A model generated the notes under the pieces. It worked only from the letters and a program-made list of their open reading frames with translations. It made no database searches and had not been told where the DNA came from. 64,000 nucleotides of DNA, taken from contig NZ_JQMJ01000003.1 of assembly GCF_000744655.1 (NCBI RefSeq), forward strand, positions 868,001-932,000, given 5' to 3'. Both the position numbers and the translations under genes were made by a program. Below, in pieces: positions 45,714-54,074 of this stretch. Position 1 is the first letter of the stretch. Every line of letters starts with the position of its first letter. This stretch comes from Streptacidiphilus rugosus AM-16. Its GTDB lineage: Bacteria; Actinomycetota; Actinomycetes; Streptomycetales; Streptomycetaceae.

Positions 45714-46721
45714 GTGCACCTGCCTCTCGGGCTCGACTCGCTCCATCTCTTCTTCTACCTGCCGCTGGTCCTGCCGGGCCTGCTCGGCCTCGCCGCGCCC
45801 CGGCTGGCCGAGCGGCTGGAGCCCCGCGCCGCGACCTGGCTGCTGACCGGTTCCGCCTTCGTCCTGGCGGGCGGGAGCACGGTCGCGCTGGGCGTGCTGG
45901 TGCTGGCCGGGGTGATCCGGGTGCCGCTCGCCGCGTGGCTCGGCCACTGGTCGCCGACGGTGATCGCTCAGGGCGACCCGGTCTCCAGGATCGAGGCCGT
46001 CCTCGCCGCCCTGGTCCTGGTCGTGGTCTGCGCCGCCGCGCTGCGGCTGCTGTGGCGGCGGGTGCGCGCGCTGGTGGCGGCCGGTTTCGAGGCTGCCTGT
46101 CTGCCGGGGGCGGGGGAGTACGTGGTGGTGGACGACCCGACCCCGGAGGCCTACGCGCTGCCCGGTCGGCCGGGCCGGGTCGTCGTCTCCTCGGGGATGC
46201 TCGCCGCGCTGGACGAGGGCGAGCGCGAGGTGCTGGTCGCGCACGAGCGTGCTCATCTGCGCGGCCACCACTACGCCTTCGTCGCCTTCGCCCACCTGGC
46301 CGCCGCCGCCAACCCGCTGCTGCGACCGGTGGGCACCGCCGTCGCCTACACCGTCGAACGCTGGGCCGACGAGCGCGCGGCCGACAGCTGCGGCGACCGC
46401 CGGCGCACCGCGCGCGCGGTGGGCAAGGCCGCGTTGGCGGCCAAGCACGCGGCGACCGGTGCGGCGCCGCGCAACCCGGCCACCGCACTCGGGATCCTGG
46501 GGCTGCGCCGGGGTCCGCTGCACGGCGCGGGTCCCGTGCCGCGCCGGGTCGCGGCCCTGCTGGCGCCGCCGGTCCGGGTGCGCCGTGGGCTGCCCTGGGC
46601 GTTGCCGTTCGGCGTGCCGCTGCTGCCGTTCGCCGCCATGTGCGTCCTGCTCGCGGCGAGCGGCGTCTGCGCGTTCGCGGCGGCGCACGACATCCACCTG
46701 CTGATCGATCCGCGCGGCTGA
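45714..46721 (+). CDS. M56-family membrane metallopeptidase (BlaR1/MecR1-like)
   Basis: 335 residues from a GTG with GGGAGGG upstream. Three membrane helices (about residues 10-27, 40-66, 95-113) precede a cytosolic zinc peptidase domain with VLVAHERAHLRGHHY, the HExxH motif, and ERWADERAAD supplying the third ligand. A last helix lies at about 302-322. No penicillin-binding sensor domain follows, as in most actinobacterial members. It forms a two-gene unit with the BlaI-type repressor. No beta-lactamase is nearby, so the signal is unknown. Confidence 0.9.
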   Translation: MHLPLGLDSLHLFFYLPLVLPGLLGLAAPRLAERLEPRAATWLLTGSAFVLAGGSTVALGVLVLAGVIRVPLAAWLGHWSPTVIAQGDPVSRIEAVLAALVLVVVCAAALRLLWRRVRALVAAGFEAACLPGAGEYVVVDDPTPEAYALPGRPGRVVVSSGMLAALDEGEREVLVAHERAHLRGHHYAFVAFAHLAAAANPLLRPVGTAVAYTVERWADERAADSCGDRRRTARAVGKAALAAKHAATGAAPRNPATALGILGLRRGPLHGAGPVPRRVAALLAPPVRVRRGLPWALPFGVPLLPFAAMCVLLAASGVCAFAAAHDIHLLIDPRG

Positions 46722-46813
46722 GCTGCCGCGCCGCATGTGGTCCTCCCTGCGGCACGGCGTCTTCGGCCTGCGGTTGCGGCGGTTCCTGCCCTCTGACGTG
46801 GCCGAACCACGCC

Positions 46814-46842
46814 TTGACAGCTAAATTGGTCTAGGCCACGAT
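46814..46842 (+). promoter_or_regulatory. Candidate promoter of GH3 gene
   Basis: A perfect TTGACA (46814-46819) with a -10-like CACGAT (46837-46842) after 17 bases. The first DasR-like box covers the spacer and reaches into the -10. Confidence 0.55.
46825..46840. promoter_or_regulatory. DasR-like operator (dre) 1
   Basis: ATTGGTCTAGGCCACG matches the published dre consensus ACTGGTCTAGACCACT at 13 of 16 positions. Confidence 0.75.
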
Positions 46843-46845
46843 GCG

Positions 46846-46861
46846 ATTGGTCTGGACCAAG
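46846..46861. promoter_or_regulatory. DasR-like operator (dre) 2
   Basis: ATTGGTCTGGACCAAG matches the dre consensus at 12 of 16 positions. It is exactly 21 bases (two helical turns) from the first box, so two dimers would bind on the same DNA face. Confidence 0.75.
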
Positions 46862-46890
46862 TGTGTCGCTTCCGTCGGAAGGTCAGATTG

Positions 46891-48411
46891 ATGATGTCCC
46901 CTGCGCCGAAGCCGAACCGCACCGTCGCCCGACACGCGCACGCACTGCTCCAGCCGGGCTTCGAGGGGACCACCGCTCCCGACTGGCTGCTGCGTCGCAT
47001 CGGCGACGGACTCGCCTCGGTCGTCCTCTTCGCCAGGAACATCGCCGGGCCCGAGCAGGTGGCCAGGCTGACCGCACAGCTCCGCGCCGAGAACCCGGAA
47101 CTGATCGTCGCCATCGACGAGGAGGCCGGCGACGTCACCCGGCTCGAGTCGTGGACCGGCTCCACCCGGCCGGGCAACCTCGCCCTCGGCGCGGTGGACG
47201 ACATCGAGCTGACCGAGTCGGTCGCCCGCGACATCGCCCGTGAGCTGCACGCCGCCGGCGTCACCCTCAACTACGCGCCCAGCGCCGACGTCAACTCCAA
47301 CCCCCGGAACCCCGTGATCGGGGTCCGCTCCTTCGGCGCCAGCACCGACCTGGTCGCCCGCCACACCGCCGCCTGGATCCGCGGCCTGCAGGCGGGCGGC
47401 GTCGCCGCCTGCGCCAAGCACTTCCCCGGACACGGCGACACCGCCGTCGACTCCCACCACGGCCTGCCCAGCTACGGCGCCAGCCGCGAGGAGATCGCCG
47501 CCGCGGCGCTGCCGCCGTTCCGTGCCGCGCTGGAGGCGGGCGTCCGCGTGGTGATGTCCGGTCACCTGTTGGTCCCCGCCTACGACGCCGAGCACCCGGC
47601 CACCCTCAGCCGCGCCATCCTGCACGACCTGCTCCGCGGCGAGCTGGGCTTCGACGGCATGGTCGTCACCGACGCCATCGAGATGGGCGCGGTGCACGAC
47701 CGCTACGGGCTGGACGGCGCCGCCGTCGGCGCCGTCCGGGCGGGCGCTGACGCGATCTGCGTCGGCGGCGAGCGCGCGGACGCGGGCGCGGTGGACGAGC
47801 TGGCCGCCGCCCTGGTCGCCGCGGTCGAGGCGGGCACGCTGAACGAGGAGCGCCTGGCCGAGGCCGCCGCCAGGGTCCAGGAGTTCGCCCGCTGGTCGAC
47901 GGAGCGCGCCCGCGCCCTTCCCGCGCAGCGCATCCGCGGCGACATCGGCTTCGTGGCGGCGCGCAGGGCGGTCCACTTCACCGAGACCACCCCAGGGGCG
48001 CTGCCGCTGGCCGCGGCCCCGCACGTGGTCGAGTTCGTCCCCGACATGAACCTCGCCATCGGCAAGGAGACCCCGTGGGGCGTCGCCGCGCCGCTGCGCG
48101 AGCGCCTGCCCGGCACCACCTCGGTCCGGGTCCACCAGGACGAACTCGCGTCCCTCGAAGCCCCCTTGGACGCACTGGCCCTGGGCCCCTCGGCGGGTCG
48201 CCCGTTGGTGGTCGTGGTGCGGGACGTCTCCCGGCACGGCTGGATGGCCGACGCGCTGGCCCGACTGGTCGCCAGCCGCCCGGACGCGATCGTGATCGAG
48301 ATGGGGCTCCCCACGGCGGCCTCGGCTGCGGGCGCGGCCTACATCACCACGCACGGCGCGACGACCGCATCCGGCGTGGCGGCGGCGGAGCTGTTGGTGG
48401 GAGCCCTCTGA
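46891..48411 (+). CDS. Glycoside hydrolase family 3, NagZ-like beta-N-acetylglucosaminidase
   Basis: 506 residues from the ATG at 46891, with a second in-frame ATG at 46894; GGAAGG is upstream. No signal peptide is seen, so it acts in the cytosol. GH3 marks: LIVAIDEEAGDVTRL, GVTLNYAPSADVNSNPRNPVIGVRSFG, CAKHFPGHGDTAVDSHHGLP (the His/Asp acid-base dyad of NagZ-type enzymes) and GMVVTDAIEMGA with the nucleophile Asp. The GH3 C-terminal region is retained. NagZ enzymes release N-acetylglucosamine from muropeptides or chitin sugars. Two DasR-like boxes upstream agree with a GlcNAc role. Confidence 0.92.
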   Translation: MMSPAPKPNRTVARHAHALLQPGFEGTTAPDWLLRRIGDGLASVVLFARNIAGPEQVARLTAQLRAENPELIVAIDEEAGDVTRLESWTGSTRPGNLALGAVDDIELTESVARDIARELHAAGVTLNYAPSADVNSNPRNPVIGVRSFGASTDLVARHTAAWIRGLQAGGVAACAKHFPGHGDTAVDSHHGLPSYGASREEIAAAALPPFRAALEAGVRVVMSGHLLVPAYDAEHPATLSRAILHDLLRGELGFDGMVVTDAIEMGAVHDRYGLDGAAVGAVRAGADAICVGGERADAGAVDELAAALVAAVEAGTLNEERLAEAAARVQEFARWSTERARALPAQRIRGDIGFVAARRAVHFTETTPGALPLAAAPHVVEFVPDMNLAIGKETPWGVAAPLRERLPGTTSVRVHQDELASLEAPLDALALGPSAGRPLVVVVRDVSRHGWMADALARLVASRPDAIVIEMGLPTAASAAGAAYITTHGATTASGVAAAELLVGAL

Positions 48412-48432
48412 TGACGGGCTCCCACGGACTAC

Positions 48433-49038
48433 TTACCCCGCTTGGGTGAAGTGCACGCGCACCATCGCCGACAGAACTCCGTGGACGTCGTCCAGGGTGC
48501 GCTCGGGCTGGAAGGTGAGCCAGTCCAGGGCGACCACCAGCACCATGCCGAAGACCGCCGCGGCCACCAGCCCGGTGTCCAGGTCCGGACGCAGCTCGCC
48601 CGCCGTCACCGCGTCGTCCAGCGCCGCTCGGACCACCGCCACCGCGTCCTCGCGCAGCAGCGTGAGCGTCTCCTGCCAGGCGCGGTTGGTCCGCCACAGC
48701 TCCGAGAGCAGCAGCCGGGCGAAGGCGCGGTACTGCTCGATGAAGGCCAGGCCCGCGCGGACCATGGCGTCCACCTGCTCGACCGGCTCGCCCGCGCGGG
48801 AGGCGGACGCCTCCCGCAGCGAGGCGGTGAGCAGGCCGACGCCGTGCCGCAGCAACTCCTCGAACAGGTCGTTCTTGTTCTTGAAGTTGTAGTAGACGGT
48901 GCCCTTGGCGACCCCGGCGCGCTCGGCGATCTCGTCCACCGTGGTCGCCGAGAAGCCCTGTTCGGCGATCAGCTGCTGCGCCGCGACGAACAGCTTCTGC
49001 CTGGTCTGCTCGCGGCGCCCGCCGCTGCCCGTGCTCAT
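48433..49038 (-). CDS. TetR-family regulator, last gene of pseudo-ABC/YhgE operon
   Basis: 201 residues from an ATG with GGAGG eight bases upstream. The DNA-binding domain reads REQTRQKLFVAAQQLIAEQGFSATTVDEIAERAGVAKGTVYYNFKNKNDLFEELL. The C-terminal domain is of the type found in repressors of export systems. It lies 34 bases downstream of the YhgE gene on the same strand. The 36-base palindrome before the first gene of the operon is its likely binding site, which would give autorepression. Confidence 0.92.
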   Translation of the reverse strand: MSTGSGGRREQTRQKLFVAAQQLIAEQGFSATTVDEIAERAGVAKGTVYYNFKNKNDLFEELLRHGVGLLTASLREASASRAGEPVEQVDAMVRAGLAFIEQYRAFARLLLSELWRTNRAWQETLTLLREDAVAVVRAALDDAVTAGELRPDLDTGLVAAAVFGMVLVVALDWLTFQPERTLDDVHGVLSAMVRVHFTQAG

Positions 49039-49072
49039 GCCGCCATCCTCCCGCACGGCCCGCTCCCGCACG

Positions 49073-51151
49073 TCAGAGCACCAGCTCGGGGTGGAGCGAG
49101 GCGACGGTCCAGACCCGACGCCGCCCGGCCGCCCAGGTGGTCAGCGCCAGCGAGGCGACCAGAAAGGCGCCCAGCACGCCCGCGCCCTGCCACACCACGG
49201 TCAGGTCCCCACCGCTGATCAGCCGCCGCAGCCCGCCGACCACCCAGGTCATCGGCAGGTACGGGTGGATCGCGCCGAAGAACCCTGGGCTGGTCTGCAC
49301 CGGATAGGTGCCGCCCGCCGAGGTCAGCTGCAGCATCAGCAGGGCCAGGCCGATGACCCGGCCGCGGGTGCCGAACACGGCGTTGACGCACTGCAGCACC
49401 GCCGCGAAGCTCGCGGTCGTCAGCAGCAGGAACCCGATCGTCCCCGCCGTGCGGACCAGTTCCAGCCCGAGTGCGAAGTGCAGCACCGCCAGCAGCGCCG
49501 CCACCTGGGCGACCCCGATGGCCACCGCGGGCAGCCAGCCCGCCAGAGCCGCCCGCCAGGCGGGGATGTTGGCCGAGAGCAGCCGGGCGTTGAGCGGGCG
49601 CAGCAGCATGTAGGCGATCATCATGCCGACCCAGAGGGCGAGCGGGATGAAGTAGGACGACAGCCCGGTGCCGTAGTTGGCCGCCTTGTTGAGGGTGCCC
49701 AGGGCGAGCTGGACCGGGTCGCTCATCACGCCGGTCCGCTCCGCGCGATCCTGCGCGGAATAGTCGGGGATCCGGGCCGCGCCGTCGTGCAGCGAGCCGG
49801 CCAGCTGGTCCGCGCCGCCGCCGAGCTGGTAGAGCCCACCACTGAGCCGGTCCGCACCGCCGACGAGCGTGCCCAGGCCGGCATCGAGGCTCTGCGCGCC
49901 GGTGGCGAGCCGGGCGCTGCCGGAGGACAGCTGGGCGACCCCGGCGTCGAGCCGGTCGATCTTGGCCACTTGGGCGTCGACCTGGTCGGCGAGGTACGGG
50001 GCGTCCTTGGCCAGCCGGTCCGCGTAGCCGCGTACCGTGCCCGCGTCGGCGGCGAGTTGGGCCAGCCGTCCCCGGTCGGCCGCGACCGCGCCGTCGACGG
50101 AGGTGGCCGCCTGCACGGTCTGCCGCGCCGCCTGGACGGCGAGCCTGAGCGCGTCGCACTCTCCCGCGACCGGCGTGGCGGCGGGGTTCGCGCACTGTGC
50201 GGCCTGCACCTGGGAAAGCTGCTGCTCGGCGGCCTTCGCGTCGCGCACCGCCTGCGCGGTGGTCGCCGGCAGGTCGGTGGCGATCTGCTGCACCGCGCCC
50301 GCGGCGAGGGAGACCGCCTGCGCCGCCTGCCGGATGTCCCCGGCCCGGCTGCGCAGCGTCGGGGTGAGCGGGTCGGCCACGCTGTGCACCAGCCGGTCCA
50401 ACTGCGCGGTGCCCGCGGCGGCCTGGGCCGCGCCCGCCTGCAGCCGGTTCAGCCCCTCGCTGAGCGACCGGCTGCCCGAGTGGGCCTGCCTGAGTCCGTC
50501 GGACAGCTGCTGCGCCCCGCTCTGCGCGCTGTGCGCACCGTCGGCGAGCTCTCCCGCGCCGCCCGCGGCCTTCAGGGTCTGGTCGTGCAGGTCGCCGAAG
50601 GAGACGTAGATCTGGTCGAGGTAGCCGCGCACGGTGCTGCTGGAGCTGGCGGCGCGGATCTCGGAGAAGGCGGTCCGCGCGATGATGCCGCTCAGATAGC
50701 TGTTGGAGTCGTTGCTGCGGGCCTGGAGCAGCCCGTCCTCGGGGTGGTCGCCGCTGCTGGAGGCGAGCTTGCCGGTGAAGTCGGCGGGGATGGTGAGCGT
50801 CATGTAGTAGTCGCCCTTGCGCAGCCCCTCGTCCGCGCGGGCGGGGCTCACCTCGTGCCAGTCGAAGGTGTGCCGGTCCAGCAGCTGGGTCGTCAGGTCG
50901 CGCCCCGCGTTCATCGGCTTCCCGTCGACCTGCGCGCCCCGGTCCAGGTCGACGACGGCGACCGGCAGTTTGTCGAAGTTGCCGTACGGGTCCCAGAACG
51001 ACCAGATGTACAGCGCGCCGTAGAGCAGCGGCAGCAGGGCCACGGCGACGACGGCGGCACGCGGCAGCGAACCGCGCCGGAAGCGGCGCAGCTCCAGCGA
51101 GCCCAGCGACAGCGCGCGGAACGGCCGCCGCCGGGTGATCCTGTCACTCAT
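49073..51151 (-). CDS. YhgE/Pip-type ABC-2-like membrane protein
   Basis: 692 residues. The ATG at 51151 overlaps the upstream stop (ATGAGTGA), so translation is coupled. One helix near the N-terminus (about residues 30-50) is followed by a large extracytoplasmic domain (about 50-490) with PVAVVDLDRGAQVDGK and KGDYYMTLTIPADFTGKL, then heptad-like LSxGxxxLxxG repeats. Five to six helices end the protein, with SYFIPLALWVGMMIAYMLLRPLN and the TSAGGTYPVQTSPGFFGAIHPYLPMTW motif. Relatives include phage infection protein Pip and ESX/lipid-linked membrane proteins. The substrate is unknown. Confidence 0.9.
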   Translation of the reverse strand: MSDRITRRRPFRALSLGSLELRRFRRGSLPRAAVVAVALLPLLYGALYIWSFWDPYGNFDKLPVAVVDLDRGAQVDGKPMNAGRDLTTQLLDRHTFDWHEVSPARADEGLRKGDYYMTLTIPADFTGKLASSSGDHPEDGLLQARSNDSNSYLSGIIARTAFSEIRAASSSSTVRGYLDQIYVSFGDLHDQTLKAAGGAGELADGAHSAQSGAQQLSDGLRQAHSGSRSLSEGLNRLQAGAAQAAAGTAQLDRLVHSVADPLTPTLRSRAGDIRQAAQAVSLAAGAVQQIATDLPATTAQAVRDAKAAEQQLSQVQAAQCANPAATPVAGECDALRLAVQAARQTVQAATSVDGAVAADRGRLAQLAADAGTVRGYADRLAKDAPYLADQVDAQVAKIDRLDAGVAQLSSGSARLATGAQSLDAGLGTLVGGADRLSGGLYQLGGGADQLAGSLHDGAARIPDYSAQDRAERTGVMSDPVQLALGTLNKAANYGTGLSSYFIPLALWVGMMIAYMLLRPLNARLLSANIPAWRAALAGWLPAVAIGVAQVAALLAVLHFALGLELVRTAGTIGFLLLTTASFAAVLQCVNAVFGTRGRVIGLALLMLQLTSAGGTYPVQTSPGFFGAIHPYLPMTWVVGGLRRLISGGDLTVVWQGAGVLGAFLVASLALTTWAAGRRRVWTVASLHPELVL

Positions 51152-51902
51152 TCTCGTCCCCGCCCTCGTCCGTCCGGTCCGCCCCGTCCGTCTCATCGCC
51201 CGATCCGCCCGCGCCGTCCGCGCCGTCCCGGCCGACTCCGGCGACGTTCCCGCGCGCCCCGTCGCGGTCCAGCGTGACCACCACGTCGGCGATCGCCGGC
51301 TCCTCACGGCCGGTGGCCACCACGGTCAGGCCCGCGTCCGCCAGCGCGCGCAGGGCCTGCCAGGCCGTGTCGCGGTCGGCCGCGTCGAGCCGGTCGCCCA
51401 CGTCGTCGACGGCCAGCACCCGCGGCCCGCTCAGCAGCGCGGCCGCGGTCGCGGTGCGGAAGGACTGCAGCGCGGTCAACGTGTCCGCGCGCCGGGGGAG
51501 ATCCGCGGCGTCGAGCCCGGTCGCGGCCAGGGCGGCCGCGACCCGCCGAGCTGCGCCGGGGCCGTGGGCACGCAGCAGCAGGCGCTCGGTCAGGTGCTCC
51601 TCGACGGTCAGCGCGCCGTCGAGATCGTTCACCCCCGCGACCGGTCCGAGCGCGACCCGCCGCCGCACCGCCCCCGCCCGGCGCGGCAGCGGCCGCCCGT
51701 CGACGGACGCCTGGCCCGCACTCGGTCGCATCCGTCCGGCCACGGTCAGCAGCAGACTGGTCCGCCCCGACCCGCTGTCGCCCACGAGGGCGACCAACTG
51801 CCCTGGCCCGGCCTCGAAACTGACGTCCTGGTAGACGACGCCGCGCGGTCCGCGCAAGGTCAGCCCCTCCGCGACGACGGTGGCGCCCTGGTAGTCGCCC
51901 AT
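51144..51902 (-). CDS. Degenerate ABC ATP-binding protein partnered with YhgE
   Basis: 252 residues; the ATG at 51902 follows a run of GGGGA/GAGGG, and an ATG at 51920 is the alternative. The fold is clearly ABC, but motifs are altered. Walker A is GDSGSGRTS (Lys to Arg). The Q-loop Gln is absent (VALGPVAGVND). The signature reads LTALQSFRTATAAALL in place of LSGGQ. Walker B is VLAVDDVGDRLD, with Asp for the catalytic Glu. The H-loop position reads TGREEP with no His. The tail is Gly/Asp/Glu-rich. Efficient ATP hydrolysis is unlikely. It overlaps the YhgE gene and is the first gene of a three-gene operon. Confidence 0.85.
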   Translation of the reverse strand: MGDYQGATVVAEGLTLRGPRGVVYQDVSFEAGPGQLVALVGDSGSGRTSLLLTVAGRMRPSAGQASVDGRPLPRRAGAVRRRVALGPVAGVNDLDGALTVEEHLTERLLLRAHGPGAARRVAAALAATGLDAADLPRRADTLTALQSFRTATAAALLSGPRVLAVDDVGDRLDAADRDTAWQALRALADAGLTVVATGREEPAIADVVVTLDRDGARGNVAGVGRDGADGAGGSGDETDGADRTDEGGDENE

Positions 51903-51923
51903 CCCTCGTCCCCTCCCCATGTC

Positions 51924-51959
51924 ACCTTTTTTGAACTGACTGGTCAGTACAAAAAAGGT
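51924..51959. promoter_or_regulatory. 36-bp operator palindrome of pseudo-ABC/YhgE/TetR operon
   Basis: ACCTTTTTTGAACTGAC, then TG, then GTCAGTACAAAAAAGGT. The arms are exact reverse complements apart from one base pair. The core ACTGAC-TG-GTCAGT is a typical TetR/AcrR-type site. It lies 21 bases before the first gene. The A/T tracts are unique in this region. Confidence 0.88.
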
Positions 51960-52032
51960 AGCACGCTGCGCCGGGGGTCGCGGAACCCCGCAGGTCGGAG
52001 GCCGCGCCCGGGGCAGGCGGGCTCAGGCAGGC

Positions 52033-52692
52033 TCAGGCAGGGCGGGCGAGGCCGGCGTCGTAGGCGATGATGACGGCGTGGACGCGGTCGCGCGCGCCGA
52101 TCTTGGCCAGAACCCGACTGACGTGCGTCTTCACGGTCGACTCCGACAGCACCAGATGCGCGGCGATCTCACTGTTCGTCAGCCCCTGCCCGATGTCCAC
52201 CAGTACCTCGCGCTCACGCTGCGACAGCGCGGCGAGGCGGGGGTCCGTCTCCGGTTCGCGGGGCGCGCCGCCCTGGGCGGCGAACGCCTCCAGCAGCCTT
52301 CGCGTCATCGCGGGCGCGACCACCGCGTCCCCGCCGGCCACCGCGCGGATGCCGGCCAGCAGTTCCTCCGGCCGCGCGTCCTTGAGCAGGAAGCCGCTGG
52401 CGCCCGCCCGCAGCGCGCCGTAGGCGTACTCGTCCAGGTCGAAGGTGGTCAGCACCAGCACTCGGGAACGGTCACCCGCCGCGACGATCCTGCGGGTGGC
52501 CTCGATGCCGTCCATCCCGGGCATCCTGATGTCCATCAGCACCACGTCGGGCCGCAGTTCGGCAGCCTGCCGCACGGCCTCGGCGCCGTGTGCGGCCTCG
52601 CCGACGACGGTGGTCTCCGGGCTGCTCTCCAGCAGCATCCGGAAGCCCATCCGCTGCAGCGGCTGGTCGTCGACGATCAGCACGGTGGTCAC
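52033..52692 (-). CDS. NarL/LuxR-family response regulator
   Basis: 219 residues. The receiver domain has the acidic pair in VLIVDDQPLQRMGF, phospho-acceptor Asp in VVLMDIRMPGMDG, the Thr switch in VLVLTTFDLDEY and Lys in FLLKDARPEELL. The C-terminal LuxR helix-turn-helix is LSQREREVLVDIGQGLTNSEIAAHLVLSESTVKTHVSRVLAKIGARDRVHAVI. It overlaps the histidine kinase gene by four bases and ends a four-gene unit with an ABC exporter, its likely target or partner. Confidence 0.95.
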   Translation of the reverse strand: MTTVLIVDDQPLQRMGFRMLLESSPETTVVGEAAHGAEAVRQAAELRPDVVLMDIRMPGMDGIEATRRIVAAGDRSRVLVLTTFDLDEYAYGALRAGASGFLLKDARPEELLAGIRAVAGGDAVVAPAMTRRLLEAFAAQGGAPREPETDPRLAALSQREREVLVDIGQGLTNSEIAAHLVLSESTVKTHVSRVLAKIGARDRVHAVIIAYDAGLARPA

Positions 52693-54041
52693 TGCTGCCG
52701 CTCCTCAGAGTCGCCCCCGGTGGTGTCGAGGTGGTGCCGCGCGAGTCCCCGTGGTCCGAGCGTAGCCGTGAAGGGCAGCACCGCGCGGACCGACCAGCCG
52801 CCGCCCGGACGCGGCCCGGCCGAGGCGCTGCCGCCGGCCAGTGCGGCGCGCTCGCGGATGCCGATCAGCCCGTGACCCGCGGGCCGGCCGGTGGGCGGCA
52901 GGTCGCTGGACTCCCGCCCCTCCCGGTCCGGCCCGCTGTCGTCCACGGACACCCTGACCTCGCCCGCGCGGGCGTCCGCGGCCACCGAGACGTGCACGTC
53001 GGTGCGCGGGCCCGCGTGCTTGAGGCAGTTGGTCAGCGCCTCCTGGACGATCCGGTAGACCGCCAGCTGCAGGCCGGCCGGCAGCGCGGCCGTGTCGCCC
53101 GAACTGGTCCAGGTGACGGTCGGCCCGGCCGCCCTGATCCGCTCGCACAGCGCGCCCAGATCGGCGGCGCCCGGCTGCGGGTGCAGCTCAGGGGGTGTCG
53201 CCGTCTCGCCCTCTTCGTCCGGCAGTTCGGCGCGCAGCGCGCCGAGGGTACGCCGCAGCTCGCCCAGCGACTCACGGCCCGCCGCCGCGATGATCCGCAG
53301 CACCTCGGGGCCACGCTCGGGTCGCAGCTCGGCCTGGGCGGCGCCGCCGTCGGCCAGCCCGATGATGATCGCCAGACTGTGCCCGACGATGTCGTGCAGC
53401 TCGCGCGAGACCCTCGCCCGCTCGGTCGCCGCCGCGAGCTGCTCGCGCTGCTCCCGCTCGACCTCCAGCGTCGCCGCCCGGTCGGCGAGCGCCGCCAGCT
53501 GTGCCTGCCGGATCCGTCCGGCCAGCCCCAGCGCGGCCGCGGCCACCGCCGCGCAGCTGACGAAGAAGAGACCCGCCCACGGCTGCCGCGACAGTGGCTG
53601 GACCCGCCAGGCGAGCACCGCGCAGCACGGCAGCACGCCCGCGGCGATCCACGGCAGCCGCTTCGGCGGCAGGTACCTGGCCGCGCCGTACAGGGCGATC
53701 ATCAGGCTGATGTCACTGCGCGCCGCCACCCCGAACGCCCACTGCACCGCGCACACGGCCAGCACCACCCAGACGACCAGCCACGGCCGCCTGCGCCGCC
53801 ACACCAGCGGCAGCGCCTGCGCGGCGGCGGTCAGCGGGATCACCCACACCGCGACCGCGCGCTGCCCGAACAGCTCGTGATGCTCACCGCCGCCCCTGAA
53901 AAGGTCGGCGAGGCCCACCAGCAGCACGAACAGCGCGATGCAGGAGTCGAGCACCTGCGGGTGCGCGCGGTCGAACGCGCGCACCCGCAGCCAGCCCCGG
54001 GCGACCGGATGGTCCCAGAGGGGATCGGTGCTGATGTCCAT
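52689..54041 (-). CDS. Two-component sensor histidine kinase (HisKA_3 type)
   Basis: 450 residues. About five or six membrane helices (residues 34-190) are followed by a coiled region and the dimerisation/phospho-acceptor box RARVSRELHDIVGHSLAIII with the phosphorylated His. The ATPase domain has REALTN-like VQEALTNCLKHAG, DDSGPD, and PAGHGLIGIRERAALAGGS. There is little extracytoplasmic sequence, so it probably senses within the membrane, as many kinases linked to ABC exporters do. Order: ABC ATPase, permease, kinase, regulator, all within short gaps. Confidence 0.95.
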   Translation of the reverse strand: MDISTDPLWDHPVARGWLRVRAFDRAHPQVLDSCIALFVLLVGLADLFRGGGEHHELFGQRAVAVWVIPLTAAAQALPLVWRRRRPWLVVWVVLAVCAVQWAFGVAARSDISLMIALYGAARYLPPKRLPWIAAGVLPCCAVLAWRVQPLSRQPWAGLFFVSCAAVAAAALGLAGRIRQAQLAALADRAATLEVEREQREQLAAATERARVSRELHDIVGHSLAIIIGLADGGAAQAELRPERGPEVLRIIAAAGRESLGELRRTLGALRAELPDEEGETATPPELHPQPGAADLGALCERIRAAGPTVTWTSSGDTAALPAGLQLAVYRIVQEALTNCLKHAGPRTDVHVSVAADARAGEVRVSVDDSGPDREGRESSDLPPTGRPAGHGLIGIRERAALAGGSASAGPRPGGGWSVRAVLPFTATLGPRGLARHHLDTTGGDSEERQQ

Positions 54042-54074
54042 CGGTGCGAACTACCTGTCCGGCCTTCCGGCCGC

